Shown: positions 27,323 through 36,519, numbered from the stretch's first letter. The stretch: DNA of 64,000 nt from Companilactobacillus formosensis (GCF_005405305.1 NZ_BJDU01000008.1:61339-125338), one strand, 5' to 3'. Made by a program: numbers and translations. Notes: generated from the letters alone by a model not told the origin.

Positions 27323-28153
27323 TTATACGATACCTATCAAAGCTAATACAATTGCTAAAACCATTACTCCGAAAAGTACCAAGTTTGGATTTACTCGTTT
27401 ATTTAATGCATATAAGCATAATAATGTTAAACATAGAGGAACTAAGCCGATAAAAATAGAATCAAGATATTGTTGCAGTTCAATCGCTTTTCCATTTTTA
27501 ATTGGAATTGAAAGAGTTGATTTAAATGTGACCATTGATGATGTCATACCACCAATCATCAACAATCCTAAGGTACTTGCACCCTTAGTAAGCAACTTCA
27601 TTACACCACTATTATCCATCTTTTCTAGGAACGTTGAACCTAATGAATATCCTAAAACCGTCATCTTATATCGACAGTACAGTGCTGGAATGTTAAATAC
27701 CAAAAGAAATACTATTGGTCCTAAAATTGAACCATTTGCAGCCAAACTTAGTCCCAATCCGGCAGCAATAACACGTAAAACTCCCCAGAAAATAGAATCT
27801 CCAATCCCAGATAAAGGTCCCATCAACGCCGTTTTTAAGGCAACGATTGAATTTCCGTCCATATCAGGATCTTTACTCTTTTTCTTTTCCATTGAAGCTA
27901 CTAATCCCATAGCAAAAGTACCAACATATGGCGTTATATTATAAAAAGTCGTAGCTCTTTGCAATGCTTCTGTATGTCCCTTTTTATCATCCTTATAAAA
28001 AGAATTCAATGCTGGTAACATCGTCCAAACAAATCCAGGAGCTTGTTGACGTGTTTGACCACCGGCACGACCGGCAAAACAGCTAATGGATCTCCAAAAA
28101 ATGCTATTAACTATACGCTTATCTTCTTTAGTTAAATTACTAGTTGTTTTCAT
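27323..28153 (-). CDS. Mannose-family PTS system component IID
   Basis: 276 residues of the EIID-Man family: an N-terminal cytosolic region with RSISCFAGRAGGQTRQQAPGFVWTMLPAL, a central hydrophobic domain with GPLSGIGDSIFW, and a hydrophobic C-terminus. With IIC it forms the sugar channel of mannose/fructose/sorbose-type PTS. The start overlaps the IIC stop by four bases. It is the last gene of the PTS operon. Confidence 0.95.
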   Translation of the reverse strand: MKTTSNLTKEDKRIVNSIFWRSISCFAGRAGGQTRQQAPGFVWTMLPALNSFYKDDKKGHTEALQRATTFYNITPYVGTFAMGLVASMEKKKSKDPDMDGNSIVALKTALMGPLSGIGDSIFWGVLRVIAAGLGLSLAANGSILGPIVFLLVFNIPALYCRYKMTVLGYSLGSTFLEKMDNSGVMKLLTKGASTLGLLMIGGMTSSMVTFKSTLSIPIKNGKAIELQQYLDSIFIGLVPLCLTLLCLYALNKRVNPNLVLFGVMVLAIVLALIGIV

Positions 28154-28986
28154 TCGAAAAAGTCCTCCTCTTCATCGTTTGAATTATTAACGGTTTCGGT
28201 ATTTGTTGATTCAACATCTGACGTTGATTTATTCTTTTGTAGTTGTAAGAACTTCCAATCATTAGTAGAAGAAATAACAACTAAAATAGCTCCAATGGCA
28301 GCAACTGCAACAAGTGGAAGCTTCAAGTATGCTACTAAGATGAATCCTAAGAAATAATAAACTGCTAATTCTTTACTCCATAACATTTTCAAAAGAATTG
28401 CAAACCCTACTGCTGGTAAAAATCCACTCATTGTTGTAAGTCCAGTCATAATAACTGGTGGGATACTATTTACAAATGTTTGTACCGAACTTCTTCCAAC
28501 TAATATTCCAAAGAATACAACTAATGCAAATAAGAAAAATCTGAAGAACCACGCACCAAAATGAATTCGAACAATTCCTTTACCATTATCTTTAGCTGCA
28601 TATTTATCCATGAAAGGAACTAGAAAACTTAACACTACATTGTTAACAAACATTGTCATAATCCCAGCTAAAACTCCAATTGGAACGGCAATTGCCAATG
28701 CGGCTTTAGGACTAACTCCTCCTGTTGTAAGACTAAACACTACCGCAAAAACTGTGGCTGCAGCCGGTTCAGCTGAAACAGCACCACCAATATTTACAGC
28801 ACCCATGAAAATTGCTTCCAATGAAGCACCAATGATAACACCCTGTGTGACATCACCTAATAGTAATCCCGTCACGGTACCAACAATTAATGGACGTTCA
28901 ATCATACTTACCCCAAGGATCCAATTACCACCAAAACATAAGAAATATGACAAAGCACCCAACATAGCGATTGTTAATGTACTCAT
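28150..28986 (-). CDS. Mannose-family PTS system component IIC
   Basis: 278 residues, nearly all membrane, with the IIC-Man motifs MIERPLIVGTVTGLLLGDVTQG and GAVNIGGAVSAEPAAATVFA. The C-terminus is an unusual polar acidic tail (about the last 30 residues, ending EEEDFFE) that extends beyond the membrane core. It forms the translocation channel with IID. Confidence 0.95.
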   Translation of the reverse strand: MSTLTIAMLGALSYFLCFGGNWILGVSMIERPLIVGTVTGLLLGDVTQGVIIGASLEAIFMGAVNIGGAVSAEPAAATVFAVVFSLTTGGVSPKAALAIAVPIGVLAGIMTMFVNNVVLSFLVPFMDKYAAKDNGKGIVRIHFGAWFFRFFLFALVVFFGILVGRSSVQTFVNSIPPVIMTGLTTMSGFLPAVGFAILLKMLWSKELAVYYFLGFILVAYLKLPLVAVAAIGAILVVISSTNDWKFLQLQKNKSTSDVESTNTETVNNSNDEEEDFFE

Positions 28987-29009
28987 TTTTTCTCACCTCA
29001 TTTTTTAAA

Positions 29010-29504
29010 TTAAATGTCTTTTATCAATGACTCCAAACTAGTTTTGTGATTGCTTGGAAGAATTTGATGATAAGCTGGAATATCTTTTTTAATTAATTCC
29101 TTTATTGCTTGTAACTCTTCCTCATCAGCAAACAACGATGAATTCAATCTAACTCTTTCTTCTCCTTCTTTAGGATTAGTAATTCTACCTATATTTGCAA
29201 CATTAATTGATCCTACTTCACAATTCTTAACAATCTCCAAAGCATCTTTTACATTTGAAGTTAATACAAATAGTCTCATGTCTTTAGCACGTGGATCGTT
29301 AAAAATTCTCTTTGAATCTTCTACCGACTTGATCAATAACTTAACTCCAGTAGGCGTAGCCATTTTTAACGTCATTTGTTGCAAATTATTAGTAGCTGCT
29401 TCATCATTAGCAACTACAATATGAGTGGTATTAAATTCTTTAGTCCATACCAAAGCTACTTGTCCATGTATTAATCTCTCGTCTACTCTAATTGAAATAA
29501 TCAT
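29010..29504 (-). CDS. Mannose-family PTS system component IIB
   Basis: 164 residues with the active-site histidine at residue 13 in RVDERLIHGQV, the site that takes phosphate from IIA and hands it to the sugar. The sorbose/mannose IIB fold continues with VVANDEAA and MRLFVLTSN. It is a single-domain IIB; IIA is separate and encoded 10 bases upstream. Confidence 0.95.
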   Translation of the reverse strand: MIISIRVDERLIHGQVALVWTKEFNTTHIVVANDEAATNNLQQMTLKMATPTGVKLLIKSVEDSKRIFNDPRAKDMRLFVLTSNVKDALEIVKNCEVGSINVANIGRITNPKEGEERVRLNSSLFADEEELQAIKELIKKDIPAYHQILPSNHKTSLESLIKDI

Positions 29505-29514
29505 AATAATCCTC

Positions 29515-29928
29515 CTAAGCTAAAAAATCTTCTTCTGTTTCTTTTATAGAATTGTCTTTTAAACTAACCATTTCCACTTGGCTAGATTGAATAATATCGT
29601 TCAATACATCTTCATTAATTGGTCTAGTTTCTAGTAATACTGAAAGTACAACTGGTAAATTCACTCCGGAAATCAAGTAAATATTCTTTTTATTATTCAG
29701 TTCTAAAATAACTTTTTGATTAACGCTACCACCTATTAAATCTGTAAATATAACTCCCTTTTCACCATTCAAATCATTAATAAATTTTTGAATATCAAAA
29801 ATATAATTATGGTCATCAACGTAAGCATCAATAACAGTTATTTTAGAACCCAATCCTGTTAAAATATCCAATGAACTTTGAAGGCCACTAGCTAAGTGAC
29901 CATGCGTTGCTATTAAAATTTTATTCAT
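29515..29928 (-). CDS. Mannose-family PTS system component IIA
   Basis: 137 residues; the phosphorylated histidine is His9 in LIATHGHLASG, and DLIGGSVNQKV matches the family's second motif. The ATG at 29928 is preferred over one at 29940 that touches the AGGAG site. It is the first gene of the IIA-IIB-IIC-IID operon and lies 40 bases downstream of a sigma-54 promoter, so expression should require the LevR-type activator encoded upstream. Confidence 0.93.
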   Translation of the reverse strand: MNKILIATHGHLASGLQSSLDILTGLGSKITVIDAYVDDHNYIFDIQKFINDLNGEKGVIFTDLIGGSVNQKVILELNNKKNIYLISGVNLPVVLSVLLETRPINEDVLNDIIQSSQVEMVSLKDNSIKETEEDFLA

Positions 29929-29967
29929 ATTTCTTTTCATCTCCTAATTCTTTTCATATTTATATAA

Positions 29968-29982
29968 GCAACTTTTGTGCCA
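29968..29982 (-). promoter_or_regulatory. Sigma-54 (-24/-12) promoter of the PTS operon
   Basis: On the minus strand TGGCAC-AAAAG-TTGC matches the sigma-54 consensus TGGCAC-N5-TTGC exactly, 40 bases upstream of the IIA start and directly after the gene for a sigma-54 activator. Confidence 0.93.
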
Positions 29983-30006
29983 AGCTGTGTATCCTTTATT
30001 ATTGCA

Positions 30007-30048
30007 ACAAAAAAGAAGCTAGTGTCCAAATCTGAACACTAGCTTCTT
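30007..30048 (-). terminator. Terminator overlapping the end of levR
   Basis: A 13-bp perfect stem (30013-30025 with 30036-30048) followed on the minus strand by TTTTTTGTTG. The levR stop codon (30039-30041) lies inside it, so the activator gene and PTS operon are separate units. Confidence 0.9.
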
Positions 30049-32597
30049 ATCGTTCTAAACACTTCATATATTAGTGACAATTCATAGTCATTTACATCAA
30101 CATTATATTTACGTTCTAATGGTCTGAATATGTCTCTAGATATATCGATAAACTTTTTTTCATCCGGCGTAGGTACTACCTTAGGAACATCATCATTTCT
30201 ATCCAACATTAATCTTTCAAACATTAAAGCAATATGCATGTAGAAATTAAGCTTTACTTTGCTACTGAGCTTAAAGCAATAATAATTTTCATATCTAGTA
30301 ATAACTTCTTCCACTTCTTTAAGAATAACTCTAGGATTCAAGAAGCTTAATCTTTCACTGATCCCTTCGAGAGAGAAAAATCTAACAAAATCTTCATTTA
30401 ATAATTCAATAGACTTGGTATTCAAATGTCTCTTTAAAATATTAGTTAATTGCTGCTCTCCTTCTTCATCCAACAAGTCATAAATATTGATATTAGGAAT
30501 CTTAAACGTATTTGGCAAAGTCGTTGTTGTTAAAATCAGAAAAGTAGTTTGGAAATATTTTTCATCATGAGACTTAATCTTATGTTTCAATTCATGATAA
30601 TCAATCGTATTTATTTGAATATCTTTAGAAAAATATGGTGCCATGGTTTCCTTCAATTTTTCCGAAATACCCATTCCCGAAATACATGAAATAATAATAT
30701 TCTTTCGATTTGAGAATCCTGAATAATATTTAGAATGAATCTTGTATTCCGTCTCTGCAGCAGTTGCTATTGTTTTGAATCGGACTCCATTTTGGATTTT
30801 TAGAGCAACATCCAAAGCAATGGCGGTTGTTAAATTATCAATTACTAGCAATTTCCCTGAAATATTATTTTTTACTTCTGAATAAATTTGATTCAATGAA
30901 CCCATGTCAACAATCATTACTGTGCCGTCAGAGGTATCATACAAATCCAACAATTTTTTAGTTTTTTCTACTATTTCATCAATATTGGTATCTATTGGCA
31001 TATCAATAGCATCTAAAACATATTCTCCACACAATTGATTAACCACAGATTGTATACTGGTTGCCGTATTATTCCCATGTGCCAACAATAAACCATGTAC
31101 CTTTAATCGATCATCCACATAACTAGTTAATAGAATCGTCATCATTAACTCCACTAATTCAGTTACGTATTTATTATTGAATGTTTTTAAAAAACTTCTG
31201 GTAACATGTAACGATCTCGGATATATCTTAGATATTCTTTCCAAAATATTATCCACTTTATCATTATCATAATTTAAATCCATTTGACAGAATAAATAAA
31301 TTATTTTAACGACACCATTAGCACACGGAATTCCATACTGATTTAATATCACTTCATCAAAGCGTTCTTTAAATTTTAAATAATTGTACATGTACAGCTC
31401 TGGTTTGAACGGAATTGTCATATTCAATAATTGATCATTCACTTTTGTGGATATGAGCTCGAACTCTTTTCTATCAGATACGTCAGACAGCTTTTTTAAT
31501 ATTCCATTGACCATCTGTTGCAACTCATCATCAATTTTCAAATCAGAAAAATTATATTTTAAATCAGGATTTAACGTAACATAATCTTCGTCAAAATCAC
31601 TATCTATGAACGTAGATTCATCTATATAAACAACATCTGTATTCATCTGTGTCTTATAGGCATTAGCACACTTCACTTTAATCAAATTCTTTATCTTACC
31701 AATATTTCCTGTTGACTGTTCCTTAACTATTTTATTCAAAACATTTTGACTGATTTTAATCGTCTTTCCCATTCTTTTTGCTTCTTGATAAAATATTTCG
31801 TAAGTAATGTTTAATCTTTCAATCTCTGGTCTATTTTTAAAATCAGGCAAATTTATAGTTATCGAAATTCGTCTCTTAAAAGTGGTTAATAAAACATCGT
31901 TGACTGGCTCTGTTGTAGCAAACAACAACCTAACTTTGGACTTTCTAGTATTTTTATTTTCACCTACTCTTCTAAATTCACCACTATCAATGAAATTGAA
32001 AAGTTTTTCCTGATTAGCATTAGACAGTCTATGAACCTCGTCTAAGAACAAATAGCCTCCATTAGCTTGTTCAAGCAATCCAGATTTGTCCATTTCAGCT
32101 CCGGTAAAAGCTCCTTTAACGTATCCAAATAAAATACTAGATAGAAGCTCAGGATTATTAGCATAATCAGCACAATTTAAGGTTAAAAAGGGTGCATTGG
32201 ACTTAATTATTTCATGCGAAATTGAATACTTATAAATTTCTTTAGCTAAAAAGCTTTTACCAACGCCACTATTCCCAGTAATAATCATACTCAATCCATT
32301 GGGTGGATAATTTATCGCTGACTCGCATTGTTCAATGGTTCTCTTTAGGCTTCCCTTCGAGCCAATGAAATCATCGAATGAATATGGTTTTTTTGAATTT
32401 CTTAGTGATTCTGACAGAGCCCATAAAACCGGTCTGCCATCTATTTTTTTTATTTCTTTATCCTGTTGAAGCAAATTTAAATAATGACTAGTTACCGATC
32501 GGCTTAAATCAAACTGGTCAGCTACCTTTTGTGTTGTTATTGGCAACTGTTTTTTATTTTTTCGTAAAAAAAGTAATATTTCGTCTTGCGTACGCAT
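30039..32597 (-). CDS. levR: LevR-type sigma-54 transcriptional activator with PTS regulation domains
   Basis: 852 residues. Order: N-terminal helix-turn-helix (about 20-45), AAA+ domain with Walker A GNSGVGKS at 108-115 and GAFTGA at 162-167 (the sigma-54 contact loop), a PRD, an EIIA-Man-like domain (LLLAHGNNTATS), an EIIB-like segment (CISGMGISEKL) and a second PRD at the C-terminus. LevR proteins activate mannose-family PTS operons from sigma-54 promoters and are tuned by HPr and EIIB phosphorylation. The adjacent consensus promoter at 29968 is the clear target. rpoN must be elsewhere in the genome. Confidence 0.93.
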   Translation of the reverse strand: MRTQDEILLFLRKNKKQLPITTQKVADQFDLSRSVTSHYLNLLQQDKEIKKIDGRPVLWALSESLRNSKKPYSFDDFIGSKGSLKRTIEQCESAINYPPNGLSMIITGNSGVGKSFLAKEIYKYSISHEIIKSNAPFLTLNCADYANNPELLSSILFGYVKGAFTGAEMDKSGLLEQANGGYLFLDEVHRLSNANQEKLFNFIDSGEFRRVGENKNTRKSKVRLLFATTEPVNDVLLTTFKRRISITINLPDFKNRPEIERLNITYEIFYQEAKRMGKTIKISQNVLNKIVKEQSTGNIGKIKNLIKVKCANAYKTQMNTDVVYIDESTFIDSDFDEDYVTLNPDLKYNFSDLKIDDELQQMVNGILKKLSDVSDRKEFELISTKVNDQLLNMTIPFKPELYMYNYLKFKERFDEVILNQYGIPCANGVVKIIYLFCQMDLNYDNDKVDNILERISKIYPRSLHVTRSFLKTFNNKYVTELVELMMTILLTSYVDDRLKVHGLLLAHGNNTATSIQSVVNQLCGEYVLDAIDMPIDTNIDEIVEKTKKLLDLYDTSDGTVMIVDMGSLNQIYSEVKNNISGKLLVIDNLTTAIALDVALKIQNGVRFKTIATAAETEYKIHSKYYSGFSNRKNIIISCISGMGISEKLKETMAPYFSKDIQINTIDYHELKHKIKSHDEKYFQTTFLILTTTTLPNTFKIPNINIYDLLDEEGEQQLTNILKRHLNTKSIELLNEDFVRFFSLEGISERLSFLNPRVILKEVEEVITRYENYYCFKLSSKVKLNFYMHIALMFERLMLDRNDDVPKVVPTPDEKKFIDISRDIFRPLERKYNVDVNDYELSLIYEVFRTIRS

Positions 32598-32621
32598 CCC
32601 TTTACCTCCTCCTCATATACT

Positions 32622-32655
32622 AAAAAAGAGAGAGATTATCGCGACTAATAATCTC
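32622..32655 (-). terminator. Terminator-like hairpin in the levR leader
   Basis: Minus strand: GAGATTAT (32648-32655) and ATAATCTC (32632-32639) pair around an eight-base loop, followed after four bases by TTTTTT. It lies between the predicted levR promoter and its ATG, so it could attenuate levR. Confidence 0.6.
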
Positions 32656-32675
32656 CCCCAAAAAAAATGCTATTC

Positions 32676-32725
32676 ATATAATCTATTTACCGGTAGATTA
32701 TATACAATTTTTTATTTTGTATCAA
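32676..32725 (-). promoter_or_regulatory. Promoter of levR with overlapping palindromic operator
   Basis: Minus strand TTGATA (32720-32725) and TATAAT (32697-32702) are 17 bases apart. A perfect palindrome with 10-bp arms (ATATAATCTA at 32676-32685, TAGATTATAT at 32694-32703, spacer TTTACCGG) covers the -10 and the start region, a typical repressor position. The regulator is unknown. Confidence 0.65.
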
Positions 32726-32748
32726 TTGTTATTTATTTTTTTCAAAAA

Positions 32749-33570
32749 TTAATCCAATGTATAGTCAGCAACACTCTTAGAAATATACAATGACATATTC
32801 TTATGTAATTGTAATAACGATACTGGGAATGAAGCACTTGGCTCAGCACATGCAGCATGACGAACAACGCCTCTGTGCCAGTCACGGAAACATCCTAGTA
32901 CAATTCGCTTTGCAGTGAACATTTCTTTCATACCAATTGTGATAGCACGATATGGCATTTCTTCCATAGCACCATGTAAGTCATTACATGAATTTGTAGC
33001 ACGTGTTTCTTTAGTAATATTCAAAGTACGTGTTGGCAAGTTTAGGAATTCTTCATTCGACATATCTGGTTCAGGTTCATTAAAGGCTACGTGACCAGTA
33101 ATACCAATACCACCTACTACTAGATCCAATTTGCCTAACTTCTTCAATAGATTTCCAATTTCATCTAGTTTATGTGGGTTTGGAAATACACGTTGATTTT
33201 CAGGAACATTTAGTTCGGGTTCAATTTGACTATAAAGTTTCTTTTCCATTACTCCATGGAAACTTAAATAAGAATCGTTTGGAATCCATTCATTATTGTC
33301 ATCCAAATATTCATCCATATTAATAAACCAGCACTTTTTCAAGCTAAGCTTATTTTTATTAACCATTTCAACAAAATATGGATATTGTCCAACAGGTCCA
33401 ACAGGATTTACAATGACTGAAATATCATCCTTTTCATTGTTTTCTTTGATCGTATCAAACATGATTTGAGCCAATTCTTTAAAAATCGTTTGATTATCTT
33501 CTCTCACAATTACTGGAAAATGTGCTTTCTTTACAAATTCATCTGCAGAATAACCATAATACTCTTTCAT
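32749..33570 (-). CDS. NagB/6-phosphogluconolactonase-fold sugar-phosphate isomerase/deaminase-like protein
   Basis: 273 residues aligning with glucosamine-6-phosphate deaminase over its length. NMDEY (Asp86), the late GHVAFNEP block (His160, Glu165) and the SLLQLH region are kept. The phosphate loop reads NPVGPVGQYP rather than LPTGGTP, and the catalytic GNDGH aspartate is threonine (Thr158, GITGH). It is therefore probably not a standard NagB but acts on a related phosphorylated sugar delivered by the neighbouring PTS. Start: ATG at 33570 with AGGAGG eight bases upstream. Confidence 0.8.
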   Translation of the reverse strand: MKEYYGYSADEFVKKAHFPVIVREDNQTIFKELAQIMFDTIKENNEKDDISVIVNPVGPVGQYPYFVEMVNKNKLSLKKCWFINMDEYLDDNNEWIPNDSYLSFHGVMEKKLYSQIEPELNVPENQRVFPNPHKLDEIGNLLKKLGKLDLVVGGIGITGHVAFNEPEPDMSNEEFLNLPTRTLNITKETRATNSCNDLHGAMEEMPYRAITIGMKEMFTAKRIVLGCFRDWHRGVVRHAACAEPSASFPVSLLQLHKNMSLYISKSVADYTLD

Positions 33571-33589
33571 CAATATATCCTCCTATTTA

Positions 33590-34336
33590 TTAACCAAATA
33601 CTTGTACTAAAATTGTTGCACCAGAAACTATCAATAAACCATTTACTAGTCGATTGAACTTTAAGTTATCCAAAAATTTATTTACATAGTTTCCAACGAT
33701 GATCGATATTACTAATGGAATAATGCATAGTCCTGTTAAATACAACGACTTTTGGCTAATCATGTGATCTAATTGGAAAAATAATAGTAAAACAATATCA
33801 ATTATTAGCCAAATAACTGCTAACGTTGCACGATAATAACGTCGATCTTTAAAATGTGAATTAGCCAACACTACTACCAAAGGTCCCCCCATTAAAACCA
33901 TACCTTGCATAATTCCAGCCCCAATTCCAAAAAACAAATTCTTGGGGATACTACTTTTTTTATTTACGTTTTTTTTAGTTAAGTTCCAAATCGCATTCAG
34001 AATAATTACTATTCCCATAAAAATTAGCAATAAATTCGTGGGAACTCTATCCGCTACAACCATTCCTATAGTAATTCCTATGGTCATTAAAAATACTACT
34101 GTCCATAAAAAATGCCAATCAATGAACTTATGGTCTGTATATAAAATCCAAATACTCCAAAGTAACCCAATTAAAGTAATTAAAACTTTTGCATCTGATA
34201 AACTGATAATCAAAGTTAAGAACGGTAATGCTAACATTGATCCAGCAAAACCTGTTATTGTCTGTACAACATGGGAAAAAAAGACAATAAATAACACATA
34301 CATCAAAAATTCTATAGATATCAAATTATTACTCAA
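33590..34336 (-). CDS. TauE/SafE-family membrane permease
   Basis: 248 residues, about eight hydrophobic segments in two repeats, with family motifs near each repeat start (VVQTITGFAGSMLALPFL and GIGAGIMQGMVLMGGPLVV). TauE/SafE proteins move sulfite, sulfoacetate or other small organic anions. The longest frame starts at a TTG (34336) without a clear ribosome-binding site, five bases after pfk, so coupled translation is likely; an internal ATG at 34303 is the alternative. Here an organic-acid transport role would fit the locus. Confidence 0.8.
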   Translation of the reverse strand: MSNNLISIEFLMYVLFIVFFSHVVQTITGFAGSMLALPFLTLIISLSDAKVLITLIGLLWSIWILYTDHKFIDWHFLWTVVFLMTIGITIGMVVADRVPTNLLLIFMGIVIILNAIWNLTKKNVNKKSSIPKNLFFGIGAGIMQGMVLMGGPLVVVLANSHFKDRRYYRATLAVIWLIIDIVLLLFFQLDHMISQKSLYLTGLCIIPLVISIIVGNYVNKFLDNLKFNRLVNGLLIVSGATILVQVFG

Positions 34337-34341
34337 AACGC

Positions 34342-35514
34342 TTAATTAAAATTTACAATTGGAAAATAATCTGTTTTTAACAGCATTGGATTAAGCCACT
34401 CAGCAAAATCTGAAGTAATCCCATTCTTATCTTCATTAATAAATTTCAAAGGTAATTTGCGTTCTGTCATCATAACGTCATCAAGATTTACTAAATCGTA
34501 TCTTGCACTATATTTTCCATCATTCATATCACGGAAAATCCCAACCATTTTATCAGTTTGATTATTAATTGCTGCCATGACAGCTCTTTTACCTACTTCA
34601 ACAGCTTCATTTCTATCAATGGCTGATTGCAAATATATAGAACTTCTTCCAGCCAAACCAGGTTTCTCATTACGTGCCTTAATTTTTAATTTTTTGATAA
34701 CTTCGTTTGCTAAGTAATTCCCAACTTCACCGTAATAAACCGATCTACCTTGACGAAATATCTCCGGAACTATTGGGTCGCCATTTGCCTTCTTTAATCC
34801 CTCACTAACAACTACAGTTGCATATCCCTTTTTATCATAAATAGCTTTAACATCCCTCAAGAATTTTTCCTCGTCAAAAGCACATTCAGGGACATAAATT
34901 AAATCAGGTTGTAAATCGTCTCCGTTAGAAGAACAACAACTGGAGGCCGCTAACCAACCAGCATTTCTTCCCATAACTTCAATAATACATACATGAATTG
35001 GTAACGAATGAACATCAGCCACTATCTCACGCGTAGTTTGAATAATGTACTTTGCAGCACTCAAATAACCTGGCGCATGGTCAATAATATTAATATCATT
35101 GTCCATTGTTTTAGGAATACCAATAACTTTAATATCTACATTTCTTTTTTTACATAATTTTGATAAATTCCCACAAGTTCCCATTGTTCCATTTCCACCG
35201 GACATAAGAACATATTTAATATTATTTTTTATAAGATGATCTATCATTTTTTCATAATCAGTATCGCTCAATGGATATCTTGAAGAACCTATTGCAGTAC
35301 CAGGTGATGTTAATAAAGAACTGATTTCTTCACTTGTCTTATTACCTAAGTCTATAAATTTATCTTTTAATAAACCTTCGACTCCATTTTTTGCTCCATA
35401 GATTTTATCAATGATGTCTTTGTGTTTTTGTGATTCTATAACCACACCATACAAAGAACTGTTTAAAACAACTGTGGGACCACCGCCATGAATTACAAGT
35501 AAATTATTTTTCAA
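34342..35514 (-). CDS. 6-phosphofructokinase family protein
   Basis: 390 residues of the PfkA superfamily. GGGPT at 10-14 is the phosphoryl-donor glycine loop; GGNGT at 106-110 replaces GGDGS/GGDDS; PKTMDND at 134-140 contains the catalytic aspartates; MGRNAGWLAA follows. Gly109 is like ATP enzymes while Lys135 is like PPi-dependent enzymes, and Asn108 replaces the usual aspartate, so the donor and substrate are uncertain. It probably phosphorylates a ketose-6-phosphate made in this locus. A LacI/CcpA-like operator sits at 35593-35606 before the gene. Confidence 0.87.
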   Translation of the reverse strand: MKNNLLVIHGGGPTVVLNSSLYGVVIESQKHKDIIDKIYGAKNGVEGLLKDKFIDLGNKTSEEISSLLTSPGTAIGSSRYPLSDTDYEKMIDHLIKNNIKYVLMSGGNGTMGTCGNLSKLCKKRNVDIKVIGIPKTMDNDINIIDHAPGYLSAAKYIIQTTREIVADVHSLPIHVCIIEVMGRNAGWLAASSCCSSNGDDLQPDLIYVPECAFDEEKFLRDVKAIYDKKGYATVVVSEGLKKANGDPIVPEIFRQGRSVYYGEVGNYLANEVIKKLKIKARNEKPGLAGRSSIYLQSAIDRNEAVEVGKRAVMAAINNQTDKMVGIFRDMNDGKYSARYDLVNLDDVMMTERKLPLKFINEDKNGITSDFAEWLNPMLLKTDYFPIVNFN

Positions 35515-35592
35515 TTTTTCACTTCTTCCTAACTTATTCTTTAATTACATTTTTAGATTAATAGAACACTATTAATATTTGCAAAAAATAAA

Positions 35593-35606
35593 TGCAAACG
35601 TTTTCT
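35593..35606. promoter_or_regulatory. LacI/CcpA-type operator before pfk
   Basis: TGCAAACGTTTTCT fits the TGNAANCGNNNNCN pattern recognised by LacI/CcpA-family regulators and touches the stop of the upstream epimerase gene. The next downstream start is pfk at 35514. Confidence 0.65.
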
Positions 35607-36477
35607 AGCCTATTTTCATTGAAAAATATGCTTTAAAGCTTTCTTCTGGAACTAATTTATTTATGCCTTCTTTATGCTCATACTGATTATCACTATCTAA
35701 AGTGTCATCAATACCCCACCACGGCTCAATACAAACGAATTCTCCATTTTTAGGGTATGTAGACCATAGACCGACATACTTTGCATTTCCAGTGTTGAAA
35801 ATTATTTTTTTCTTTATGCTATTGCTCTCTATAGCTATATTTGTAGGGCCGTCCAATTCATAAACTAATGCATCATCCTTAAATTTTTCTCTACTTAATT
35901 GAAAGTTTTGATTTGAAACATCATACTTATTATTAATGTCAGCATAATGATCTTTCATTGGAATCATCTTCCGATTTTTTTGTGGATTAAATATTATTTC
36001 AAAATCACTATATTTAAGTTCTTTTTGAAATGGCACAGCAAATCCAGGATGTGCACCGATTGAAAAATAAAGAGTTTCTTTATTATCTATATTTTTTACA
36101 ACATAAGAAACGCTTAGTTCCTTTTCTTTTAATTTATAAATCACATCTAATTCAAATTTATATGGATAAATTTTATGGCTAAATTCATTGTCGGTTAATT
36201 TTAATACCAATTTAGATTCTTCATTTGAAACCAAAGTGAATTCTTCATCTCTCGCAAATCCATGCAAAGTCATTTTATATTCTTTGTTATCAACATAATA
36301 ATGATCGTTTTTCAAGCGTCCAACAATTGGAAATAGAATGGGTGCTTGTCTTGGCCAGATGTCTTCATCAGATTGCCAAATATATTCTAAATTACCCGAG
36401 TCTCTTATACTTTGTAACTCTGCTCCCATTGAGGAGACTTTAACCGTTAGAAAATCATTTTTTAATTCATACTGCAT
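35605..36477 (-). CDS. Aldose 1-epimerase (LacX-like) family protein
   Basis: About 290 residues of the galactose mutarotase fold: GAELQSIRD near the N-terminus, RQAPILFPIVGRLKND, the catalytic-region histidines in LHGFARD and IGAHPGFAVPF, and CIEPWWGIDD. It interconverts anomers of an aldose or hexose-6-phosphate. The start at 36477 (MQYELKND) fits the family; upstream starts at 36507 (GTG) and 36492 exist, and the ribosome-binding site is unclear. It follows the GPH symporter gene by 42 bases. Confidence 0.82.
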   Translation of the reverse strand: MQYELKNDFLTVKVSSMGAELQSIRDSGNLEYIWQSDEDIWPRQAPILFPIVGRLKNDHYYVDNKEYKMTLHGFARDEEFTLVSNEESKLVLKLTDNEFSHKIYPYKFELDVIYKLKEKELSVSYVVKNIDNKETLYFSIGAHPGFAVPFQKELKYSDFEIIFNPQKNRKMIPMKDHYADINNKYDVSNQNFQLSREKFKDDALVYELDGPTNIAIESNSIKKKIIFNTGNAKYVGLWSTYPKNGEFVCIEPWWGIDDTLDSDNQYEHKEGINKLVPEESFKAYFSMKIG

Positions 36478-36519
36478 GTCTTTACAACGCATCCCTTCAA
36501 TACTCACTTATAAATGTGA

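Noticed and set aside
27528..27944. 138-codon plus-strand frame, and similar frames at 28610-29008 and 33942-34349
   Set aside because: Antisense shadows of PTS IID, PTS IIC and a TauE/SafE gene, with no ribosome-binding site or family match.
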